A program made the translations under genes and the position numbers. Below the pieces are notes generated by a model. The model had not been told where the DNA came from. It worked only from the letters and a program-made list of their open reading frames with translations, and did no database searches. This document shows, one piece after another, positions 26,741 to 34,897 of a stretch of 64,000 bases of DNA. This stretch comes from an uncultured Clostridia bacterium (lineage in GTDB: Bacteria; Bacillota; Clostridia; Oscillospirales; Oscillospiraceae), in NCBI GenBank assembly GCA_945948535.1, contig CAMFBN010000009.1, forward strand, positions 1 to 64,000, given 5' to 3'. Position 1 is the stretch's first letter; every line of letters begins with the position of its first letter.

Positions 26741-26772
26741 GAAAACACCACAGATTCCTCCATGGTGTTTTC
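26741..26772 (-). terminator. Terminator after the PBP gene
   Basis: Inverted repeat GAAAACACCA/TGGTGTTTTC (10-bp arms, 12-nt loop) 25 nt after the PBP stop and just before the liv promoter; the U-rich part lies within the 3' arm. Confidence 0.65.
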
Positions 26773-26796
26773 GACTTTTTTGTATAGAATTGACAA

Positions 26797-28170
26797 TTAC
26801 TCCGCGTCCATGACGCTCTTGCAGGCGGCGAGGACCTTGCTGATCACCGGCACACAGGTGTGGCTGCCGTAGCCGCCGTTCTCCACCACCACGATAAAGG
26901 CCAGGGGATACTGCTCACTGTCCACGAATCCGGCGAACATGGCGTTGGATTTCTGGTCGCCGCCCAGCTGGCTGGTGCCGGACTTGGCGCACACGGGCAG
27001 GCCGCCGAAATTGCCGTCGCCGTAGACGGTCTTTACGTTGTTGCGCATATACTCCGCCACCGTGTCCGCGATGGATTCCGGCATAATCCGTTCGGTTTTC
27101 TTTGTTTTCGCCTCATAGGTGGTGTCGCCGCCGTTGGTAACGGCATCCATCAGGTGTGGCTCCGCCGCCACGCCCCGTCCGGCAATGGCGCCCATGAAGG
27201 TCATGTACCGGGCCGGGTTTACAAGGTCGGAGTGCTGACCGATGCAGCTCCATGCAAAGGACACCGGCGCGGTGTCGGAAATGTCGTAGTTACCGGCAGC
27301 GGTGGTGCTGCCGTCAAAGGACAGCTTCTGCGTCACCTGAAACTGCTTGACATATTTGACCATATTGTTTTTGCCAACCTTCTCGGCGATCTGGGCAAAG
27401 GCGCAGTTGCAGGAATTGGCGAAGGCCTGCTTCAGGGTCTGGGTGCCGTGGGCCTTTTCACAGGTGACGGCCTCCGTGCCGTACGCGAGCTTGCTGCGGC
27501 AGGTGAAGGTCATGTCCTCAATGCCCGGTACGCAGTCCAGCGCTGCCGACAGGGTAACAATCTTGAAAATGGAGCCGGGGACGTAGGCTGACTGCAAAAA
27601 GCGGTTTAAGTACACGCCGTCGTAGGCCCCGGTGGTGTCGTTCGCGATATCCGGTACGTTTTCCGGGTCATAGGTGGGGGTGGTCAGGGCGCAGAGAATT
27701 TCGCCGGTTTTGTAATTGTAGACGCCCACGGTGCCCTTCCGGTTTCCCATGGCCTCCAGCGCCGCGTTCTGCACCTTGGCGGACAAGGTCAGCCGGGCGT
27801 TTCCACCCTCGCCGGAGGCGTTGTACACGCCGTTAATCCGGTCATAGCCCACCATGGAAGCGGCATAGGTGGAGACGGTGGAAGCGCTGATGAAGCCCTT
27901 CTTGTCCCCCAGCCAGTGGAGGGTAGATTTGCGGGTATTGGCGTCGTCCGAATAGGTGCGCCCCTGAGAAATGTCCAGCAGCACATTTCCGCTTCGGTCC
28001 GTAATTGTTCCGCAGCCAATATTGCTGCTGTTATAGAGGTGGGGCGAGCCGGAAAAGGACACCCATTGCTCCGCCTGCGTCACATACTCCCACACGAAGA
28101 AAAGCAGTCCTCCCAGCAGGAGCAGGAGGAACAGGCCCATAATCCAGGTTCGTTTCGTAATGCGGTTCAA
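26797..28170 (-). CDS. Class B penicillin-binding protein (SEDS partner transpeptidase)
   Basis: A 457-residue short class B PBP: one N-terminal membrane anchor (about residues 9-30), a compact linker domain and a transpeptidase domain. Motifs are SIFK (active serine), SCN, and KSGTS where most family members have KTG. There are no PASTA domains. Its start overlaps the stop of the FHA-SEDS gene by 4 nt, so the two are translationally coupled and very likely form a polymerase-transpeptidase pair. It resembles PbpA/PBP2-type enzymes; elongation, sporulation or another role cannot be told from sequence. Confidence 0.88.
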   Translation of the reverse strand: MNRITKRTWIMGLFLLLLLGGLLFFVWEYVTQAEQWVSFSGSPHLYNSSNIGCGTITDRSGNVLLDISQGRTYSDDANTRKSTLHWLGDKKGFISASTVSTYAASMVGYDRINGVYNASGEGGNARLTLSAKVQNAALEAMGNRKGTVGVYNYKTGEILCALTTPTYDPENVPDIANDTTGAYDGVYLNRFLQSAYVPGSIFKIVTLSAALDCVPGIEDMTFTCRSKLAYGTEAVTCEKAHGTQTLKQAFANSCNCAFAQIAEKVGKNNMVKYVKQFQVTQKLSFDGSTTAAGNYDISDTAPVSFAWSCIGQHSDLVNPARYMTFMGAIAGRGVAAEPHLMDAVTNGGDTTYEAKTKKTERIMPESIADTVAEYMRNNVKTVYGDGNFGGLPVCAKSGTSQLGGDQKSNAMFAGFVDSEQYPLAFIVVVENGGYGSHTCVPVISKVLAACKSVMDAE

Positions 28171-29888
28171 ACCTTACTCCCCCTTTCCGCTTTTTGAAGC
28201 CGGATGGCAAAGCTGGCGTTCTGCCGGGTGTCCGCCGCCTTGACGAAGGCCAGCAGGCCCCAGGCGCCAATCATGCTGGTGCCGCCGTTACTGAGGAAGG
28301 GGAAGGTCACGCCGGTAAAGGGCAGGATATCCACCGTGCCCAGACAGTTGAGGATGGTCTGAATCACCAGAACCCCGGCAGCGGTGCAGCCGCCGATAGA
28401 ATAGAAGCTGCTTCGGGCCACTCTGGTGGTGCGCATGGCGAAGAAGCCCAGAGCCGCGATGCTCAGTACCATCATCAGCGCCACCAGCAGGCCCCATTCC
28501 TCGGAGATGGTGGCAAAGGCGATGTCGGAATCCGCCGCGAACACATATTGCAGCAGCCCTCCCTCCGGGCCAAGGCCAAACAGGCCGCCGGAGGCGATGC
28601 ACATGAGGGCACGGGTCTGCTGATAGCCGCCGCCCAGCGGGTCAGACCAGACGTGGCGCCAGGTAGCGAACCGGTGCAGGGCGTGGGGCGCGATTTTCAG
28701 CGCCAGCACCCCAGCAAAGCCCAACGCGGTAATGGCAAGGGCCACGGTGCCCACGCTGCCGGAACGCAGATAGGCAATGAGCAGGAAGGCGCAGAAGAAA
28801 ATCAGAGCCGTGCCGAAGTCGTTCATCAGGGCGAGCAATCCGCAGATCAGCACCGAGTAAGCGATGAACAGAATCAGATTCCGCTTGCTCATAATCCGGT
28901 CCATGGTGGAAGCTCCCGCGAACACGAAGCAGACCTTGCTCAGCTCCGACGGCTGCAAGGACATGCCGCCGATAATCAGCCAGTTTTTCGCGCCGTAATA
29001 CTCCGTACCAAACAGCAGGGTAATCACCAGAAAGCCCACGCCTGCCGCCACAGCAAGGTAGCGAACCACCTTTGCCCGCTCCAAATCCCGCAGGGACCAG
29101 CCCAAAAACAGAAAGGTCACAATCCCCAGAATCATGGCGTACAGCTGCTTCACCGCCTCCCCGGGCTTCACCGTAGCGATGGCAGCCATGCCCATGGTGC
29201 ACAGGAAGAAGGCGATGGTTTCGACTTCAAAGGACTTTCTGTGGATGAGACAGTAAAATAGGTACAGCACCCACTGGCTCAGCATAATGCCGCCAAAGCC
29301 CCGCAGAATATTGGGAAAATCCACCTGTTCGCCCTTAAGCAGGAAGCCCAGCGTCATGAGACACTGCAAAATGGTCAGCAGCATCAGGTTGGTCACGCTG
29401 TCCCAGCCGGAGGCCGCCTTGGTGCGAAGCTGGGCCTGCCGCAGCTCCTGCCGCGCTGTTATGGGCTGAAGCTGCATTTCCACCCCGCCGATGGAGATGC
29501 GGTCCCTGGGCTTCAGGGCGCAGATCTGGATGGGCCGGTCATTGACAAAGGTGCCCGCTTTGGAGCCGATGTCCTGCAGCGTCCAGCTGCCGTCGTCATA
29601 GCGGGTCAGCACCGCGTGGTTCCGGGAGACGGTGGAAAAATCAATGGTCACGTCGCAGCTTTTGCTTCTGCCGATGACGTTCTCCCAGTGGGTAATGGGA
29701 ATCTGGGTGCCGTCGGCGAAATTCAGCCAGGCCCAGATTTCCGGCTCCCGCCGGAAGGTCAGCAGGGGCCAGACGCAGCGAAGCAGCAGCAAAAATGTCA
29801 GCACCGGCACGGCATAGCGAAGAAACCCAATGTATTGGGTCGTCAGCGCCGCCGGGTCAACGGACAACGAACGTAAGTATTCTTCCAA
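28167..29888 (-). CDS. FHA domain fused to SEDS peptidoglycan polymerase (RodA/FtsW family)
   Basis: A 573-residue fusion. A first membrane segment (about 22-40) is followed by an FHA domain (about 55-142) with GRS at 73-75, SRNH at 88-91 and N116, the residues that bind phosphothreonine. The SEDS domain (about 165-560) carries YGAKNWL..QPSELSK, the loop NDFGTA with the presumed catalytic Asp, and TFPFLSNGGTSM. An FHA domain suggests control by a Ser/Thr kinase such as PrkC, by inference. It is paired with the PBP gene just downstream. Upstream is a heptad repeat, then nfo. Confidence 0.9.
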   Translation of the reverse strand: MEEYLRSLSVDPAALTTQYIGFLRYAVPVLTFLLLLRCVWPLLTFRREPEIWAWLNFADGTQIPITHWENVIGRSKSCDVTIDFSTVSRNHAVLTRYDDGSWTLQDIGSKAGTFVNDRPIQICALKPRDRISIGGVEMQLQPITARQELRQAQLRTKAASGWDSVTNLMLLTILQCLMTLGFLLKGEQVDFPNILRGFGGIMLSQWVLYLFYCLIHRKSFEVETIAFFLCTMGMAAIATVKPGEAVKQLYAMILGIVTFLFLGWSLRDLERAKVVRYLAVAAGVGFLVITLLFGTEYYGAKNWLIIGGMSLQPSELSKVCFVFAGASTMDRIMSKRNLILFIAYSVLICGLLALMNDFGTALIFFCAFLLIAYLRSGSVGTVALAITALGFAGVLALKIAPHALHRFATWRHVWSDPLGGGYQQTRALMCIASGGLFGLGPEGGLLQYVFAADSDIAFATISEEWGLLVALMMVLSIAALGFFAMRTTRVARSSFYSIGGCTAAGVLVIQTILNCLGTVDILPFTGVTFPFLSNGGTSMIGAWGLLAFVKAADTRQNASFAIRLQKAERGSKV

Positions 29889-29910
29889 GGTTCTCCCCTC
29901 CTCTCATAAT

Positions 29911-29972
29911 CAATTGACAATTGACAGTTGACAGTTGACAATTAAGAGATACAATCATTGTCCATTGTCAAT
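29911..29972. repeat. Heptad-array repeat, copy 3 (short form)
   Basis: Five tandem RTTGACA heptads followed by ATTGTCCATTGTCAAT; the GTCCC and ATCCC hairpins are absent. It fills most of the 144-bp gap between the nfo stop and the FHA-SEDS start. Confidence 0.75.
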
Positions 29973-30032
29973 ACAAGTAAGCTTTCCATATAAGATGACA
30001 TATTCCGTTCAATAAGTCAAATGAACTTTCCT

Positions 30033-30863
30033 TTAAGATTCCAGACTGCGCAGCAGCGCAATCTCTGCCTGATACCCGGGCAGCTCGTTAGGGGTTTCCA
30101 GAATCATGGGCTTGTCCTTCAGCGCCGGGTGGTTCACAGCAGAGCGGAAGGTGTCGATGCCCAGACTTCCCTTGCCCAGGCACTCGTGCCGGTCCTTGTG
30201 GCTGGCAAAGGGGTTCTTGGAATCGTTCAGGTGGAGGGCTTTCAGCCTGTCCAGTCCGATAATCCGGTCGAACTCCGCGAGGACGCCGTCCAGATCATTC
30301 ACAATGTCGTAGCCCCCGTCGTAGACATGGCAGGTATCGAGGCACACGCCCACATTTTTGCTGCCCACGGCATCCAGAATGGCCTTCAGCTCCTCGAAGC
30401 GTCCGCCAATCTCACTGCCCTTGCCCGCCATGGTTTCCAGCAGCACCGTCACCGGGTAGTCGTGGCGCAGAGCGTTTTTCAGGGCGGCGGAGATGTAATC
30501 GATCCCCGCTTCCGTCCCCTGCCCCACATGGCTGCCGGGGTGGAAATTGTAGAAGTTGCCGGGCAGCGACGCCATCCGCCGCAGGTCGTCCTCCAATACC
30601 TCCGCCGCAAAAGCGCGGGCTTCGGCGTCGGCGGTGCAAAGATTCATGGTGTAGGCCCCGTGGGCCACCAGTTTTCCAAAGCCCTCGGCTTTCAGCATGG
30701 ACACCGCCTTTTCCGCATCGGCAGCGTCCTCCTTCTTCGCCTTGCTGCCCCGGGGATTCCGGGTAAAGAAGGCAAAGGTATTGGCCCCGATGGACAGGGC
30801 GGTTTTCACCATGGCGGCATTGCCGCCGCTGGCGGACAGGTGGCATCCAAAATAACCCATCAT
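30033..30863 (-). CDS. nfo: Endonuclease IV (AP endonuclease)
   Basis: A 276-residue TIM-barrel base-excision repair enzyme that cleaves abasic sites. It begins MMGYFGCHLSASGG, carries NFHPGSHVG and TVLLETMAGKG, and CLDTCHVYDGGYD supplies metal ligands; LHLNDSKN and GKGSLG follow. The family has three metal ions bound by His, Asp and Glu residues in these blocks. Two adjacent ATG codons occur; AGGAG lies 5-8 nt before the first. A consensus promoter lies 19 nt upstream. Confidence 0.95.
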   Translation of the reverse strand: MMGYFGCHLSASGGNAAMVKTALSIGANTFAFFTRNPRGSKAKKEDAADAEKAVSMLKAEGFGKLVAHGAYTMNLCTADAEARAFAAEVLEDDLRRMASLPGNFYNFHPGSHVGQGTEAGIDYISAALKNALRHDYPVTVLLETMAGKGSEIGGRFEELKAILDAVGSKNVGVCLDTCHVYDGGYDIVNDLDGVLAEFDRIIGLDRLKALHLNDSKNPFASHKDRHECLGKGSLGIDTFRSAVNHPALKDKPMILETPNELPGYQAEIALLRSLES

Positions 30864-30881
30864 CTTCACTCCTTTTGGGGC

Positions 30882-30910
30882 ATTATAGCATATTCCCGGA
30901 GAAAATGCAA
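30882..30910 (-). promoter_or_regulatory. nfo promoter
   Basis: Minus strand TTGCAT (30910-30905), 17 nt, TATAAT (30887-30882). Its -35 box is 8 bp from the -35 of the divergent WYL-regulator promoter. Confidence 0.8.
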
Positions 30911-30918
30911 ATTGGGCC

Positions 30919-30946
30919 TTGCTCAACGGTACGGTTGTGGTATAAT
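30919..30946 (+). promoter_or_regulatory. WYL-regulator promoter
   Basis: TTGCTC (30919-30924), 16 nt, TATAAT (30941-30946). About 125 nt of leader, mostly heptad repeat, separates it from the start codon. Confidence 0.7.
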
Positions 30947-30965
30947 GAAAGGCATCTATGAGTCG

Positions 30966-31076
30966 AGTTGACAGTGAACAGTTGACAGTGGACAGTTGTG
31001 GAGTCCCTGCGGGACAGATTTGAAGTCACAACTTTCAACTGTCAACTATCAACTGTCAACTATCCCGGAGGGATTC
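30966..31076. repeat. Heptad-array repeat, copy 4
   Basis: GTTGACA-type heptads, the hairpin GTCCCTGCGGGAC, then complementary heptads and a second hairpin ATCCCGGAGGGAT. It lies wholly inside the 5' leader of the WYL regulator, and its last hairpin contains the Shine-Dalgarno GGAGGG of that gene. Confidence 0.9.
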
Positions 31077-31078
31077 CT

Positions 31079-32089
31079 GTGCCAAAATCTGACAACCAGA
31101 AGCTGAAAATCTTCTACATTCTCGACTATCTGCAAAGAAACTCCCACCAGGCGCACCCGGTGAGAGCTTCGGAACTGCAAAGTATGTTACATCAGCAGCA
31201 CGATATTGAATGTGACCGCAAGACCATCTATTCGGACGTCGAAGCCCTGAAGGAGTACGGGGTAGACATCGTGTCCCTGCCGGGCAAGGGCGGCGGCTAT
31301 TACATCGGTTCCCGGAATTTTGAGCTGCCGGAACTGAAGCTGCTCATTGACGCGGTGCAGTCCAGCCGCTTCCTCACGGAAAAGAAATCCCGGGAGCTGA
31401 TTGAGAAGCTGTGCAATCAGTGCAGCGTCTACGACGCCCGGCTCATGCGCCGGGACGTGGTGGTGTCCGGGCGGGTCAAGAGCATGAACGAAACCATCTA
31501 TTATAATGTGGATGCCATTCAGGACGCCATCGCCGAGAACCGGCAGATTTCCTTCCGCTATTTTGACTTCAATCTGGAGCGCCAGCGGGTCTACCGGAAC
31601 CGGGACTATGAGGCCAGCCCCTATGGCCTGTGTCAGGACAACGAAAACTGCTACCTGCTGGCCCTGTCCCCCCGCCACGGCGTCACCTCCTACCGGGTAG
31701 ACCGGATGAGCGATATCCGCCTGCTGGAGCAGCCAAGAATTCCCTGCCCGGAGCTAAATGGCAAGGCCCTCATCGAGCACGCCAACCGGCTGTTTCAGAT
31801 GTACTCCGGGGAAACCGCCGTCGTGAAGCTCCGGTTCCACCGCAGTCTCATCAACGTGGTCATTGACCGCTTCGGACAGGACATTCTGCTGATTCCCGAC
31901 GGGGAGGAGCACTTCGTCTTTACCGTGAACGTAGCCGTGTCCCCCATGTTCTTAAGCTGGGTCATCGGCTTTGGCCGCAAGGCGAAGATTCTCTATCCCC
32001 AGAGCGTCATCGACGCCTGCAAGGCCATGTGTCAGGAGGCGCTGGGGCAGTATCCTGCCGGGTCAAGTCAGCAGGAAGATAAACGGTAA
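31079..32089 (+). CDS. WYL-domain transcriptional regulator
   Basis: A 336-residue cytoplasmic regulator with an N-terminal winged helix (about 1-75; RASELQSML..CDRKTIYSDVEAL) and a WYL ligand-binding domain (about 150-230), with a C-terminal WCX-like extension. WYL proteins sense nucleic acid or nucleotide ligands. The start is placed at GTG 31079, because GGAGGG lies 6 nt before it and upstream codons encode only repeat sequence. The gene is divergent from nfo, a DNA repair gene, so a role in DNA-damage response is possible by position. Confidence 0.87.
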   Translation: MPKSDNQKLKIFYILDYLQRNSHQAHPVRASELQSMLHQQHDIECDRKTIYSDVEALKEYGVDIVSLPGKGGGYYIGSRNFELPELKLLIDAVQSSRFLTEKKSRELIEKLCNQCSVYDARLMRRDVVVSGRVKSMNETIYYNVDAIQDAIAENRQISFRYFDFNLERQRVYRNRDYEASPYGLCQDNENCYLLALSPRHGVTSYRVDRMSDIRLLEQPRIPCPELNGKALIEHANRLFQMYSGETAVVKLRFHRSLINVVIDRFGQDILLIPDGEEHFVFTVNVAVSPMFLSWVIGFGRKAKILYPQSVIDACKAMCQEALGQYPAGSSQQEDKR

Positions 32090-32098
32090 TTTGTGAGA

Positions 32099-32279
32099 AT
32101 TGAAAGTGGAAAGTTGACAGTTGAAAGTTAAGGAGTCCCTACGGGACAATTGAAATAATATTGGATAAAAAGCAGGACCTTCTCTTGTAAATGTTCCGTG
32201 TTCAAAACTTGTAGTGATATTATTAATCATCCCGAAGGGATACCGCAACTTTCAACTTTCAACTGTCAACTTTCAACTG
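32099..32279. repeat. Heptad-array repeat, copy 5 (long, with its own core)
   Basis: Heptads with GAAAGT variants, GTCCCTACGGGAC, about 70 bp of unrelated core, ATCCCGAAGGGAT, then TTTCAACTTTCAACTGTC-type complements. It lies between the convergent WYL regulator and lipoprotein genes. About 60 bp of unique sequence follows. Confidence 0.85.
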
Positions 32280-32340
32280 CGCTGGCAGCCGGGGCGTCCA
32301 TTGGGTGCCGAAAGGCGGGCTGCCAATGGCCGCCCTGCGG

Positions 32341-32832
32341 TTATGTCAAGGAAAAGGAAGAAAACACGTCGCTCCATACAACCTGAGACTTTTTCTGGTT
32401 CTCTGCGTCCCGCAGAACCGACATACAGTAGTGATAGCTGCCGTCATCCAGCACCACCCCCCGGCCCAGCCGGTCGCCTTTTTCCCCGGCGGACACCCAG
32501 ACGAACTCATACCGGTCCGCGTCGTCCTGCTTGGTGTGCATGACGGTGAGCTGGTCCGGGGCAAAGCCCGTCAGGTCGGTGATGGTGGCCCCCAGGTCGC
32601 CGGAGGCCCGGGTCTCGATGGCGATTTCGTAATCCTCGCACAAATAGACCTGCTGCGTGTCGCTTTCCAGCACCGGCGACACCGCGTTGTCTGGCAGGCG
32701 CACAGAAATTTCCGCAGGCGCAGCCAGCACCGGCTGTAAAGGAATGTCATCCGAAACGGTTTCCAGCGTTTCCTCTGCCCCGCAGCCGGACAGCAGCAGG
32801 GCCAGCATCAGTCCAATGAGAATCGTTTTCAC
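32341..32832 (-). CDS. Hypothetical lipoprotein
   Basis: A 163-residue protein of unrecognised family. The signal peptide (VKTILIGLMLALLLSGC) ends in lipobox LLSGC, so it is exported and anchored by Cys 17. The mature part is acidic, with one likely beta-rich domain. The start is GTG at 32832 with GGGAGGG 7 nt upstream; a longer frame runs antisense through the neighbouring DUF1294 gene and is rejected. Its start codon is only 27 bp from the divergent DUF1294 start. Confidence 0.7.
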   Translation of the reverse strand: MKTILIGLMLALLLSGCGAEETLETVSDDIPLQPVLAAPAEISVRLPDNAVSPVLESDTQQVYLCEDYEIAIETRASGDLGATITDLTGFAPDQLTVMHTKQDDADRYEFVWVSAGEKGDRLGRGVVLDDGSYHYCMSVLRDAENQKKSQVVWSDVFSSFSLT

Positions 32833-32859
32833 CCGAATCCCTCCCGAAAGGAAATTTAC

Positions 32860-33132
32860 ATGAAGCTGCTTTCTTTCTATCTGCTTATAATCAATGCGCT
32901 TGGATTCCTTCTTATGCTTGTGGACAAGTGGAAGGCCCGGAAAAACCGCTGGCGCGTCCGGGAGTCCACCCTGCTGCTCATTGCGGCTCTGGGCGGCAGC
33001 GTGGGGAGCCTTCTGGGGATGTACCTGTTCCGGCACAAGACCCTGCACCTGAAATTCACTCTGGGCATCCCCCTAATTCTGGCGGGACAGTGCCTGCTTG
33101 TTGTGGTTCTGATGGCCCTGGGGACAAAATAG
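32860..33132 (+). CDS. DUF1294 family membrane protein
   Basis: A 90-residue protein with three hydrophobic segments (about 3-20, 38-55 and 66-86) separated by the conserved motif block DKWKARKNRWRVRE and the RHKT loop. This matches DUF1294 (B. subtilis YsdA). Function unknown. AAAGGA precedes the ATG by 8 nt. Confidence 0.85.
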   Translation: MKLLSFYLLIINALGFLLMLVDKWKARKNRWRVRESTLLLIAALGGSVGSLLGMYLFRHKTLHLKFTLGIPLILAGQCLLVVVLMALGTK

Positions 33133-33165
33133 CATAATTCATACAGAGCAAAGGATATTGTGCTT

Positions 33166-33305
33166 GAGTTGACAATTGACAATTGACAGTTGACAATTAT
33201 TGTGTCCCTGCGGGACGATTCAAAAGATATCGCATTGATATCCGATTTTTTCATTCATCCCGAAGGGATACCACAATTGTCAATTGTTCATTGTCAATTG
33301 TCAAT
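33166..33305. repeat. Heptad-array repeat, copy 6
   Basis: RTTGACA heptads, GTCCCTGCGGGAC, a core of about 40 bp, ATCCCGAAGGGAT, then CAATTGTCAATTGTTCATTGTCAAT-type complements. It lies between the convergent DUF1294 and COG2509 genes. Confidence 0.9.
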
Positions 33306-33325
33306 TTACTATACTCTCCACTCTC

Positions 33326-34897
33326 TCATTTTACATTCAATATGGCTTCCGCCGTCAGGATGCCGTCGATGGCGGCGGACATGATGCCCCCGGCGTAGCC
33401 CGCGCCCTCGCCGGTGGGGTACAGGCCCCGAACCTGAGACTGGCGGGTTTCATCCCGGAGGATCCGCACCGGGGAAGAGGTTCGGGTCTCCGGGGCGGTG
33501 AGCACCGCGTCCGGGGCCGCAAAGCCGGAAAGCTTTCTGTCCAGCTTGGGCAGGGCCTGCTCCATGGCAGAGGTCAGCTTTTCGGGAAGGACATCGTAGA
33601 GATCACACCATGTGACCCCGGGGCGGTAGGTGGGGCTGACGCTGCCCGCACCCGTACTGGGGCGGTGCGCCAAAAAGTCTCCCACGGTCTGGGCCGGGGC
33701 CTTGTAGCTGCCGCTGATGCTGTATGCCCGCTCCTCAATCTCCCGCTGCCAGCGCATTCCCCCCAAAGTTCCCTCGTAGGGAAAATCGGCGGGATTCACC
33801 GTCACGAGCAGGGCCGCGTTGGCGTTCTCCCCCTCCCGGTCGGCGTTGCTCATGCCGTTGGTGACGATGCGCCCGGCTTCACTGGCCGCCGCCACCACAT
33901 GGCCGCCGGGGCACATACAGAAGGTGTAAACGGTGGCATCGTCCAAATGCTCCACCAGCTTGTAGTCCGCCGGAGGCAGGGCCGGATTTTCCATGCCATA
34001 CTGGGCGTTGTTGATGACCGCCTGCTTCTGCTCAATCCGCGCGCCCATGGCGAAGGGCTTCGGCTCCATGGGAACACCCATGGCGTCCAGCATTTCAAAG
34101 GTGTCCCGGGCGCTGTGGCCGATGGCAAGCACCGCCGCGTCACAGTCGATGATTTCCCCGGCGTCGGTTTTCAGGCCGGTGAGCCGTCCGTTTTCGACCC
34201 GCAACCCGGTAACCCGGGTGTTGAAGCGCACCTCGCCGCCGAGGGAAATAATCCGTTTGCGCAGATTTTGCACAACAGTGAGCAAAACATCCGTGCCCAC
34301 ATGGGGCTTGGCGTCGTAGAGGATGTCCTCCCTTGCCCCGGCCTGCACGAACTGCTCCAGCACCCAGCCGATTCTGGGGTTATTGACCCCGGTGTTCAGC
34401 TTTCCGTCGGAGAAGGTGCCCGCGCCGCCCTCGCCGAACTGGACGTTGCTTTTTTCGTCCAAAACCCCGGTAGCGAAGAATTTTTCCACCTTCTCATGGC
34501 GGCTCTGGGCGTCCTCGCCCCGTTCCAGCACCAGGGGCTTCCAGCCGGCAAGGGCCAGAATCAGAGCCGCGAACATCCCCGCCGGGCCGAAGCCCACCAC
34601 CACGGGCCGTTTTTCCGGGGCGGGGATATTTTGGGGCGCTTTATAGAAGGACGTGGGGGCAAGGGAGGCCTTTTTGCAGCCGCTTTGCCGCAGAATTTTA
34701 TTTTCATTTCCTTCCACCGCCACGTCCACGGTGTAGATGATCTTCACATCCGGTTTTTTCCTCGCGTCCACGCTGCGGCGGACGATGGAAAGCTTTCGGA
34801 TTTTGGAATTGGGCAGCCGAAGCAGCCGCGCCGCCTCAAACTGAAGCTGGTGGGCATTGTGCTCCGGGGGCAGGCTGATGTCCCGCAGTCGTATCAT
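33326..34897 (-). CDS. FAD-dependent dehydrogenase (COG2509 family)
   Basis: A 523-residue flavoprotein of the widespread uncharacterised COG2509 group. An N-terminal domain of about 85 residues precedes the FAD-binding GFGPAGMFAAL glycine motif (near residue 95). The signature GEGGAGTFSDGKLNTG follows, and late motifs CMCPGGHVV and GAGYAGGIMSA are conserved in the family. Substrate unknown. The start at 34897 has GGGAGGG just before and overlaps the BaiN-like gene's stop by 4 nt (ATGA), so the two flavoproteins are co-translated. Confidence 0.88.
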   Translation of the reverse strand: MIRLRDISLPPEHNAHQLQFEAARLLRLPNSKIRKLSIVRRSVDARKKPDVKIIYTVDVAVEGNENKILRQSGCKKASLAPTSFYKAPQNIPAPEKRPVVVGFGPAGMFAALILALAGWKPLVLERGEDAQSRHEKVEKFFATGVLDEKSNVQFGEGGAGTFSDGKLNTGVNNPRIGWVLEQFVQAGAREDILYDAKPHVGTDVLLTVVQNLRKRIISLGGEVRFNTRVTGLRVENGRLTGLKTDAGEIIDCDAAVLAIGHSARDTFEMLDAMGVPMEPKPFAMGARIEQKQAVINNAQYGMENPALPPADYKLVEHLDDATVYTFCMCPGGHVVAAASEAGRIVTNGMSNADREGENANAALLVTVNPADFPYEGTLGGMRWQREIEERAYSISGSYKAPAQTVGDFLAHRPSTGAGSVSPTYRPGVTWCDLYDVLPEKLTSAMEQALPKLDRKLSGFAAPDAVLTAPETRTSSPVRILRDETRQSQVRGLYPTGEGAGYAGGIMSAAIDGILTAEAILNVK

